Assembly (NCBI RefSeq): GCF_001660485.1
Contig: NZ_CP013979.1
Coordinates: 3,410,001-3,474,000 of the forward strand
DNA from: Agromyces aureus
Lineage (GTDB): Bacteria; Actinomycetota; Actinomycetes; Actinomycetales; Microbacteriaceae
Length of the DNA: 64,000 nt
Reading direction: 5' to 3'
Part shown: piece after piece, positions 27,115-33,929 of the stretch
Position numbering within the stretch: position 1 is the first letter of the stretch
Layout: every line of letters begins with the position of its first letter
The notes under the pieces: model-generated
Seen by the model: the letters and a program-made list of their open reading frames with translations, nothing else
What the model was told of the DNA's origin: nothing
Databases searched by the model: none
Program-made: the position numbers and the translations under genes

Positions 27115-27438
27115 CTACCTGGTCGGCAGCGAGGCGTCGCTCGCGCTGAGTTTGAGGCTCTTCGCAGCCTCGAGGTCGAAGTCCTGCCAACCGGTGCAGG
27201 TCGACTCCACCGCGGCCTGGATGCCCTGCAGCTTCGCAACGAGCGCGTTGCGCCGGTCGTCCCAGCCGCCTTCGAATTCGTGAGTGCGGTCGCGCAGTCC
27301 ACTGCGTCCGTCGGGGCGCCCGATCATGTCCTGCAGTCGATCGGTGCGTCGCCCTGCCTCATCGAACTCGACCAGGATCTGCTTGAGCGATCCGTTGAGC
27401 CGGTTGAGGTGCTCGACCTTCACGTAGACGTCAGCCAA
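27115..27438 (-). CDS. WXG100-like small helical protein, effector cassette A
   Basis: A 107-residue helical protein with the turn HEFEGGWDDRRNALVAKL around residue 59. This WDDRR turn is shared with the cassette B partner at 22289-22573, though the flanks differ. A coiled-coil N-terminus (VEHLNRLNGSLKQILVEFDEAGRR) is visible. It directly precedes the 451-residue effector with a nine-base gap. By analogy with WXG/LXG pairs it likely forms a heterodimer with that protein's N-terminus. Confidence 0.72.
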   Translation of the reverse strand: MADVYVKVEHLNRLNGSLKQILVEFDEAGRRTDRLQDMIGRPDGRSGLRDRTHEFEGGWDDRRNALVAKLQGIQAAVESTCTGWQDFDLEAAKSLKLSASDASLPTR

Positions 27439-27504
27439 CGCTGTTCCTCTCGAGAATTGGGGCCCGACCGCTCGGAGGGCCGGGAGCGCTCATGAGCGCA
27501 CCGA

Positions 27505-27529
27505 GGGGAGGACCCGGGGTCCTCCCCTG
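27505..27529 (-). terminator. Stem-loop after the WXG100 gene (first of two)
   Basis: AGGGGAGGACC (27505-27515) and GGTCCTCCCCT (27519-27529) form a perfect 11-bp stem with a three-base loop. It lies 32 bases after the WXG100 stop and ahead of the effector cassette. It probably reduces readthrough or stabilises the WXG100 mRNA. There is no T-run. Confidence 0.65.
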
Positions 27530-27534
27530 TCGCG

Positions 27535-27554
27535 CGTCGCCCGCGGGCGACGCC
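27535..27554 (-). terminator. Perfect 20-base palindrome after the WXG100 gene (second of two)
   Basis: GCGTCGCCCG and CGGGCGACGC form a perfect palindrome six bases from the WXG100 stop codon. As RNA it would fold to a nine-bp stem with a minimal loop. It is in tandem with the stem-loop at 27505-27529. Confidence 0.6.
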
Positions 27555-27560
27555 GCATGA

Positions 27561-27848
27561 TCAGTTGCCGGCGAGTGCCTGGTCGGTGTCCTTGATCGCC
27601 TGCATCATCTTGCGGAGCGAGTCGCCCATGTCGCTGATGCCCTCGATCGCCTTCTCGAGGCCGGTGGTGAGCTCGGTGTAGCCCTCGCCGAACTTGCCCG
27701 ACGCGTGCTGGGTCTTGAAGTCGTCGCCGAGGAGGCGGTCGACGTCGTCCTTCAGGCGGCGCAGCACGTCGCCGATGTCCTCGCGACCGCTGTCGAGCTT
27801 GCCGGCCATCGATTCCATCTCGCCGTAAGAAGCCTTGAAGTCTGCCAT
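27561..27848 (-). CDS. WXG100-family type VII secretion target (EsxA-like)
   Basis: WXG100 proteins are about 100-residue helical hairpins exported as dimers by type VII systems. This one has 95 residues. It has a long first helix (ESMAGKLDSGREDIGDVLRRLKDDVDRLL), a turn DDFKTQHASGKF in place of the usual W-x-G, and a second helix (GLEKAIEGISDMGDSLRKMMQAIKDTDQAL). The Trp is replaced by Phe, which to my knowledge occurs in related actinobacterial members. Start ATG at 27846-27848 has AAAGG ahead. It is encoded just after the ATPase gene, from its own promoter, and is followed by two hairpins, which fits high expression of a secreted substrate. Confidence 0.88.
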   Translation of the reverse strand: MADFKASYGEMESMAGKLDSGREDIGDVLRRLKDDVDRLLGDDFKTQHASGKFGEGYTELTTGLEKAIEGISDMGDSLRKMMQAIKDTDQALAGN

Positions 27849-27902
27849 CTTGCTACCTTTCCCTGATGTCTCGGCCCGCCGCAGCGCGCCCTGCCTCTCC
27901 CA

Positions 27903-27943
27903 AAGATAGGCGCATCCCGCTGACGCACCCAATGGGGAGGACT
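27903..27943 (-). promoter_or_regulatory. Promoter with upstream TGGGGAGGACT box, WXG100 gene
   Basis: On the minus strand: -10 TATCTT (27903-27908), an 18-base spacer, -35 TTGGGT (27927-27932) and AGTCCTCCCCA (27933-27943) directly upstream, overlapping the ATPase stop codon. The leader before the WXG100 ATG is about 48 bases. The 11-base box and spacing recur at 22616-22656. Confidence 0.65.
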
Positions 27944-30900
27944 ACCCACCGAGCGGCTGCTCCCCCACGAGCGGCAACTGCACGGTCACGAATGCGCCGT
28001 TCTCGACGAAGATGCCTCGGCCCTCGGGGTACTCGTGGCGGGCGACCTTCGGGAACGGCACCTTGAACAGCGAGTCGCCGTCGTACGTCTCGGGGCGCAG
28101 CGCGATGCCGCGCCGGCCGGCCTTCAGCTCGCCGACGAGTCCGTAGCCCGAGCTCAGCTGCGACACGTCGCCGTCGCCGACCAGGAAGTGGTCGCTCCGG
28201 TTGATCGCCTGGAAGAGCTCCTTGAGCGGGCGTTCGGCGTCGGTGTCGCCGAATTCGGTGACGTTCTCGACGACGATCATGATGCGGCCGGGGATCGACT
28301 CGTCGCCCACGATGCCGACGAGCTCCTTCGCGAGCGCCCTGGCGTCGTCGATGCTCGTCGCCGAACGGCGCCACGGCGCGAACTCGCGCAGCACCGCGCG
28401 CCGACCGCCGAAGTGGAAGAGCTCGACGGACGGGTCGAAGCGGCGCATCGACGTGACGAGCGCCCGCAGGGCGTTCGACTTGCCGCTCTTCGGGGGCCCG
28501 GCGATGACGAAGGTGCCGATCGGCTCGAATCCCTTGGGCCCGAGCACGTCGTCGGCGACGCCGATGACCGGCTGTCCGTCGAGCTGGTCGGGCAGGTCGG
28601 CCGGGGCGAGCGAGGTCGGCAGCGCGCCGATCTCGGAGGCCTCGACCGCGCCGCGCGCGCGGAGCGCCTCGGCGAACTCCTGCATCGCGCTCATCTGCTC
28701 GGCGACGTTCGCGGTGCCGCCGATGGCCGCGATCTGCGTCTCGAAGCCGTCGACGATGGCGCGCCCCGGGGCGCTGCGCTCGTTGAGCACGTCCTTCGGG
28801 GCGCCGAGGATGGCGTAGGCACCGTCATCCGACATGCGCAGGATGATGCGCTTGCTGACGTTCGCACTGACCGCGGTCGGCACGGCGCCGTAGCGGTCGG
28901 CGGTCACGACGGCGTGGATGCCGAGCGGGCGGCCCTCGCCGAGCAGTCGCATGAAGATCGCGTAGAACGGCGAGCGGGCGGAGGTGGCCTCCCACTCCTG
29001 CTTGAACGTGCCGAAGCCGTCGATGAGCAGCAGGATGCGCGATTCGTCGGTACGGCCGGTGATCGTGCGGTACTCCGACAGGGTCGCCGCGTTCACGGCC
29101 GAGAACCGCTTGGCCCGTTCGTCGAGCACCGAGCGGATGTTGCGGAGCAGGCGCTGCACGCGCTCGGCGTCGTCGCCCGGCACGATCGATCCGACGTGCG
29201 GCAGGTCTTCGATGGCGCGCAGGGACCCGGTGCCGAAGTCGAGGCCGTAGACCACGGCGCGCGAAAGGTCGGGGCGGGCGCCGACGGCGATCGCGATCGA
29301 GCGCAGCGCGGTGGACTTGCCGGCGCCGCTCGTGCCGTAGACGAGCATGTGGCCGTCGGTGTCGGGCACGAAGTACATCGGCTCCTGGAGCTGACGCTCG
29401 GGGATGTCGGCGAGGCCCAGCGGGATGCGCGAATCGCCGTCCTGCGGCAGGCTGCGCAGGTCGACGGTGGTCGCCAGGTCGTCGAGCCACGGCCGGCGAG
29501 GAGCGGGGATCCGGGCTTCGGATGCCGCGGCGATGAGGTTCTTGACGAGCCGCTTCTGGTCGTTCGGGCCCAGGTCTTCATCGTGCGTGTCGGACTCGGC
29601 GTCGGCGTCGTTCTCCCACACGATCGCACCGCCGAAGCGGAGTTCGGCGACCTTGGCCTGGGCGACGTCGGGCACGTCGCTCGTCCACCCGCCGGCGTAG
29701 CCGGACTGGAACGGCACGAGGCGTCCTGGCCCGGTCTTGGCGATGCCACGGCCGGGGATCGACGGGTCGAAGGTGCCGGCGACGGGGTCGCCGACGACGT
29801 CGTTCGAGTCGGAGACATCCGCCATGCGCAGTGCGACGCGGAGGTTCGTGTTCGCACGCAGGTTGTCCTTGATGACGCCGGCGGGGCGCTGGGTCGCCAT
29901 GATCAGGTGGATGCCGAGCGAGCGGCCGCGCTGGGCGATGTCGACGACGCCGTCGACGAACTCGGGAACCTCGCCGGCGAGGGCGGCGAACTCGTCGATG
30001 ACGAGCACGAGCGCGGGCGGGGTCTCGGGGTCTTGGCGCTTCTCGAGCTCGAGGAGGTCCTTCGCCTTCTTGCGGTTGAAGAGGTGCTCGCGGTGGTGCA
30101 GCTCGGCGCGGAGGCTCGTGAGGGCGCGGCGCACGAGGTGCGGGCTCAGGTCGGTGACGAGCCCCACGCAGTGCGGCAGTTCGACGCAGTCGGCGAACGC
30201 CGACCCGCCCTTGTAGTCGACGAAGAGGAACGTGACGCGGTCGGGGCTGTACTCGGCCGCCATGCCGAGCACCCACGCCTGCAGGAACTCGGATTTGCCC
30301 GAGCCCGTGGTGCCGCCGACGAGCGCGTGCGGGCCCTGCGTGCGCAGGTCGAGCGACATCGCGTCGGGGCTGCCCTGGCCGATGAAGGCCTTGAGCGTGC
30401 CGGCGCGCTTCAGGCGGGGTCGCACACCGCGCGTGCGGTCGAGGATCGAGTTGTTCTGCCTCCAGCGCTCGACCGCGGTCGAGGGCTGGGCCGCGAGGTC
30501 GGTGCCGAGCAGGCGCAGCAGCGAGACGCTGCGGGGCAGGTCGGTGGAGTCCGCGGTGACCGAGCTCGAGTCGACGACGGGCGCGAGGCGCTTCGCGAAC
30601 ACCTCGGCGTACTGGTTCGAGACGCCCTCGATGACGGCGTCGCGGTAGTCCTCGCCGGCGCGAACGTAGCCGACCCTGGCCTTGTCGAGACCGTCGGTGG
30701 CGTCGATGAACGTGCGGCATGCGGCCGGCAGCGACTCGACGGTGGGCGCGAGGAAGATCGTGAAGATGCCGGCATCCGCCCCGCGCTCGATGACCTGCGT
30801 GAGGCGAGGGCGGTCGACCGGTGCGTCGTTGGTGACGATGAGCACGAGGGCGAGGTCTCCGTCGAGATCGCCCGCCGAGTTGCCCGAGGCCCCCACGCGT

Positions 30901-32453
30901 GCGCCGAGCGACATGGTCGAGTCGTCGGTGCTGAGCGGGCCTCGGCGGCTCGCCGTGCCCGAGAGGCGCTCGAGGATCGTCTCCTCGAGCGCGTTCAGCA
31001 GGGCCGTGCCCGCCGACTGGCTGTCGGCGAGGGCGAGGTCGGCGAACGGCGACTTCGGGCTCGTCGTGTGCGGGAGCCACTTCATCCACTCGATCTCACG
31101 GGCCCACGCGGGGTCGACGATCGCGGCGGTGATGAGCTCGTTCGGCGCATGCAGGCCGAACAGCTGCACGCCGAGGCCGCGCAGCACGTCGGCGGCGAGG
31201 TGACGAGGCCCGGCGATGCCGATCGCGCCCGAGCTCGGCAGCATCTCGACCAGCGGCACCTCGTCGATGTACTCGTGGCGGTCGCGCAGCACGTCGACCT
31301 GACGGGCGAAGCGCGCGATGCCCTTCAGCTCGTTCGACTCGGCGACGGTGTTGCGGCTGCGTGCCCTCCCGACCCCGAGGCGCAGCGCGAGGAAGTTCCA
31401 GTGCTCTGGGCGACGGGTCCAGAGCAGCGGACCGAGGCGCATGGCCTGCTCGTAGACGGAGGCGACCGAGGGCGATTCCTCGTGGCGGCGCGACCGCTCG
31501 ACGACCGTCTCCTTCGCGAGCTTCTCCTCGAGGTCTTCGATCTGCGTCTCGAACGTGTCGATCTCGAGCCGCAGCTTCTTGCCCTGCTGGGTGCGCTGGC
31601 CGACGAAGTTGCCGAGCATCATGAGCGGCGACATCGCGATGATGAGCAGTGACGACGCGCGCTGCGTGAAGGCGAACATCGCGAAGCCGAGCATGATCGG
31701 CGCGACGATCATGGGCCACGGGAACAGGCGCGGTTCGGCTTCGTTCGGGACGGTCGGATGCCGGTGCTCGAGACCCGGGTAGCGTTCCTCGACGCGCGGC
31801 GACCGGTTGAACATCAGCGAACCGCCGCGTTCGAGCACCGGGTCGGCCGCCGGGGCCGCGTCGCTCGCGGCGACGAGCGAGAACGAGATGTCGGTGTCGC
31901 CGATCGTGATCGTCTGGCCCGGGATCACGCGAACGCGCTGCACGAGACCGCCGTCGACGAGGAGCCCGTTCGCCGAGTTCAGGTCGACGAGCTCGATCGA
32001 GGACTGGTCGACCTCGACCCGCGCGTGGCGCTTGGACGCGAGCGCGTCGACGAGCACGATGTCGGCGCCGGCCGCACGGCCGATGATGCTCGCCCCGCGC
32101 CGGAGCCCGAACTCGCGGCCCGCGTCGGGCCCGTTGTGCACGCGCATCACGGCGGCGACGGCCGACTGGCCGCCCTGGCCGCCTGCGGTCTGGCCGGCCA
32201 CGACGGCCGCGTTGAAGCCCGAGCCGATCGCGGCGTCGCCGATGAGCACCTGCGGGTCGAGCACGACGGGCTCGCTCGAGGTCGGCGGCGCGACCGCGAG
32301 GCTGAGCCCCGTCACGCCGCGGAGGCCGGGCGACGCGGGGTCGTTGTGCGCGATGGCCGAGGCGACGTCGCCGACGGTGGCCGTGGCATCCGTCGTGATG
32401 ACGAGGTCGACGGGAGCGCCCTGCTGGCGGCGGAGACCGACTTTGAGCTTCAT
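27942..32453 (-). CDS. eccC: Type VII secretion ATPase, FHA-EssC/EccC type
   Basis: This is the motor ATPase of type VII secretion, a hexameric membrane-bound FtsK/SpoIIIE-type protein that recognises WXG100 substrates. The 1503 residues comprise an N-terminal beta-rich domain (1-95), an FHA domain (about 105-205: IIGRAAGADIVLVDALASKRHARV and NSANGLL), and two membrane helices near 250-290. Three ATPase domains follow, with Walker A motifs GGTTGSGKS (near 714), GTSGAGKS (near 1041) and GPPKSGKS (near 1321). Domain 1 has the intact Walker B VLVIDEFAAL; domains 2 and 3 (LLLIDGFG, IMIVVENV) lack the DE pair. The FHA-first layout resembles Firmicutes EssC more than mycobacterial EccC. It is three bases after the RDD-FHA gene. 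Confidence 0.95.
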   Translation of the reverse strand: MKLKVGLRRQQGAPVDLVITTDATATVGDVASAIAHNDPASPGLRGVTGLSLAVAPPTSSEPVVLDPQVLIGDAAIGSGFNAAVVAGQTAGGQGGQSAVAAVMRVHNGPDAGREFGLRRGASIIGRAAGADIVLVDALASKRHARVEVDQSSIELVDLNSANGLLVDGGLVQRVRVIPGQTITIGDTDISFSLVAASDAAPAADPVLERGGSLMFNRSPRVEERYPGLEHRHPTVPNEAEPRLFPWPMIVAPIMLGFAMFAFTQRASSLLIIAMSPLMMLGNFVGQRTQQGKKLRLEIDTFETQIEDLEEKLAKETVVERSRRHEESPSVASVYEQAMRLGPLLWTRRPEHWNFLALRLGVGRARSRNTVAESNELKGIARFARQVDVLRDRHEYIDEVPLVEMLPSSGAIGIAGPRHLAADVLRGLGVQLFGLHAPNELITAAIVDPAWAREIEWMKWLPHTTSPKSPFADLALADSQSAGTALLNALEETILERLSGTASRRGPLSTDDSTMSLGARVGASGNSAGDLDGDLALVLIVTNDAPVDRPRLTQVIERGADAGIFTIFLAPTVESLPAACRTFIDATDGLDKARVGYVRAGEDYRDAVIEGVSNQYAEVFAKRLAPVVDSSSVTADSTDLPRSVSLLRLLGTDLAAQPSTAVERWRQNNSILDRTRGVRPRLKRAGTLKAFIGQGSPDAMSLDLRTQGPHALVGGTTGSGKSEFLQAWVLGMAAEYSPDRVTFLFVDYKGGSAFADCVELPHCVGLVTDLSPHLVRRALTSLRAELHHREHLFNRKKAKDLLELEKRQDPETPPALVLVIDEFAALAGEVPEFVDGVVDIAQRGRSLGIHLIMATQRPAGVIKDNLRANTNLRVALRMADVSDSNDVVGDPVAGTFDPSIPGRGIAKTGPGRLVPFQSGYAGGWTSDVPDVAQAKVAELRFGGAIVWENDADAESDTHDEDLGPNDQKRLVKNLIAAASEARIPAPRRPWLDDLATTVDLRSLPQDGDSRIPLGLADIPERQLQEPMYFVPDTDGHMLVYGTSGAGKSTALRSIAIAVGARPDLSRAVVYGLDFGTGSLRAIEDLPHVGSIVPGDDAERVQRLLRNIRSVLDERAKRFSAVNAATLSEYRTITGRTDESRILLLIDGFGTFKQEWEATSARSPFYAIFMRLLGEGRPLGIHAVVTADRYGAVPTAVSANVSKRIILRMSDDGAYAILGAPKDVLNERSAPGRAIVDGFETQIAAIGGTANVAEQMSAMQEFAEALRARGAVEASEIGALPTSLAPADLPDQLDGQPVIGVADDVLGPKGFEPIGTFVIAGPPKSGKSNALRALVTSMRRFDPSVELFHFGGRRAVLREFAPWRRSATSIDDARALAKELVGIVGDESIPGRIMIVVENVTEFGDTDAERPLKELFQAINRSDHFLVGDGDVSQLSSGYGLVGELKAGRRGIALRPETYDGDSLFKVPFPKVARHEYPEGRGIFVENGAFVTVQLPLVGEQPLGG

Positions 32454-32456
32454 GCG

Positions 32457-33767
32457 TTACCTTCCGGGCTCGGTGACGATCGTGAAGCTGCGGCCGCCGA
32501 GGGTGACCACGCTGCCGACCCCGAGCGGCGTTCGCACGCCGGCGCGCAGGGTCTCGGTTCGGCCGTCGGGATGCCGCAGGTCGGTGCCATTCGTCGACCC
32601 CCGGTCGGCGATCCAGACGCCCGACGCGTCGGCGCCGAACTCGGCGTGGACCTTCGAGATGAGCATCGAAGGGTCGTCGAGCGGCACGAGCTGGATGCGC
32701 TCGCCGGGCGCGGCGACGGGTGCGCGGCCGAGCAGGCCGTATTCGGCCGGCACCAGGCGCGAGCCGTCGTCGAACGCGAGCACGAGCCGCGGCGCTGAGG
32801 TCGCGGGCGGCGACGACGACGGGGCGGATGTCGGCGCAGGAGCGGCGACGGATGCGGTCTCGGGTGCGGCCGGCGGCAACGGCGCGGTGTGCGCCGGGGG
32901 CGCCCAGGTCTGGGTCGCGGGAGACAGCGGCACGGGAGCGGCGGTCGGGGGCAGCGGCGAGGGCACGCCGGGTACCGGCGGTGCCGTGGTGCCGACGGGC
33001 GGCGGGGCCCACTGCCCGGTCTCGACGGATCCGCCGGCGGAGACGACCCCCGAGCTCGAGCGCTGCGAGGGGATGAGGAACTCCTCGCCCACCGGGCGGT
33101 CGCTCGCGAGCGACGGCGGCTTCGCCGCACCCTGCTCGCGCGGCGAGGCGACCTGGCGCTGCGCGTGCCGCATGGCCTTGGCGTCGAACGGGTCGAGTCC
33201 GTGGCGGGCGTCGACGGCGTAGCAGCGGCCGACGCGGTCGAGCCAGCTGCGGCCCCGTCGCTCGGGGTCCCAGTTGGAGGAGAGGAACATGAGCGCCGGG
33301 CCGATGACGAGCAGCACGACCCAGCTCAGCCACAGCACGAGCGCGCGGAGCACGATGCGCCAGAAGCCGGCCTTGCCGAAGTCGACGACACTGACCGAGC
33401 GGATGCCGAAGGCGGCCTTGCCGACGGTGACGCCGCGCAGGCCGTGCGAGATGAGCTGGATCAGCCCGAACACGGCCGTGAGCGCCTGCCCGACGGCGAT
33501 CGCGATGAGCGGCCCGGCGAGGCCACCGAGGTCGACGGCCGAGACGTCTCCGCCGGCCTCGAGCACGGCGGTCGACAGCACGACGGAGCCGAAGATCGTG
33601 GGGGCCGCGAGCACGAGCCAGATCGCCGCGTCGAGCGTGAACGCGGCGGCGCGGCGGCCCGTCGGCGCCGGCACGAGCCCGAGCGCGGCCGCGTAGGCGG
33701 GATCGGGTCGGCCGTCGGGGCCGAGTCCGGGGGTGGGCTCGTCATCGACGTGCATCGTGATGCTCAT
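32457..33767 (-). CDS. RDD-domain membrane protein with C-terminal FHA domain
   Basis: The 436 residues begin with an RDD membrane domain (GRRAAAFTLDAAIWLVLAAP and three further hydrophobic segments to about 165). A long Pro/Ala/Ser-rich linker (about 230-320) follows, and then a C-terminal FHA domain (RLVPAEYGLLGRAPV, ISKVHAEF, DRGSTNGTDL). FHA domains bind phosphothreonine, and the neighbouring ATPase also has one, so the two may be tied to Ser/Thr-kinase signalling; no kinase gene lies in the window. ATG at 33767 with GAGGAG ahead. It is the first gene of the type VII locus. An upstream sequence partly matches the TGGGGAGGACT box. Confidence 0.85.
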   Translation of the reverse strand: MSITMHVDDEPTPGLGPDGRPDPAYAAALGLVPAPTGRRAAAFTLDAAIWLVLAAPTIFGSVVLSTAVLEAGGDVSAVDLGGLAGPLIAIAVGQALTAVFGLIQLISHGLRGVTVGKAAFGIRSVSVVDFGKAGFWRIVLRALVLWLSWVVLLVIGPALMFLSSNWDPERRGRSWLDRVGRCYAVDARHGLDPFDAKAMRHAQRQVASPREQGAAKPPSLASDRPVGEEFLIPSQRSSSGVVSAGGSVETGQWAPPPVGTTAPPVPGVPSPLPPTAAPVPLSPATQTWAPPAHTAPLPPAAPETASVAAPAPTSAPSSSPPATSAPRLVLAFDDGSRLVPAEYGLLGRAPVAAPGERIQLVPLDDPSMLISKVHAEFGADASGVWIADRGSTNGTDLRHPDGRTETLRAGVRTPLGVGSVVTLGGRSFTIVTEPGR

Positions 33768-33820
33768 GAGGCTCCTCGGGCGCAGGGTCAACGAGCCAGC
33801 GAACCCGATTCGGCGCGTGC

Positions 33821-33833
33821 TGTCGATGGGGAG
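33821..33833 (-). promoter_or_regulatory. Partial copy of the type VII upstream box with a good -35
   Basis: TGGGGAG (33827-33833) matches the first seven bases of the box found at 22646 and 27933. It abuts TCGACA on the minus strand (33821-33826), a near-consensus -35. I find no clear -10 at 17-18 bases, so the promoter call is weak. Confidence 0.35.
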
Positions 33834-33879
33834 TGGTCACCATGGAGGCTTCCGTCTCCCGCACAACCCTAAACGAGCG

Positions 33880-33920
33880 GCGGCACCGCGGTGTTCACGA
33901 TGCGAACGACGCGGTGCCGC
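33880..33920 (-). terminator. Stem-loop after the acidic-repeat membrane protein gene
   Basis: GCGGCACCGCG (33880-33890) and CGCGGTGCCGC (33910-33920) form a perfect 11-bp stem with a 19-base loop, ten bases after the stop of the 468-residue gene. It separates that gene from the type VII locus. Confidence 0.65.
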
Positions 33921-33929
33921 GGCATCCGC

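Noticed and set aside
28035-31652. A very long open frame on the plus strand opposite the secretion ATPase
   Set aside because: It is the antisense shadow of a clear 1503-residue gene in GC-rich DNA; its translation is Arg/Asp/Val-rich noise with no motif.
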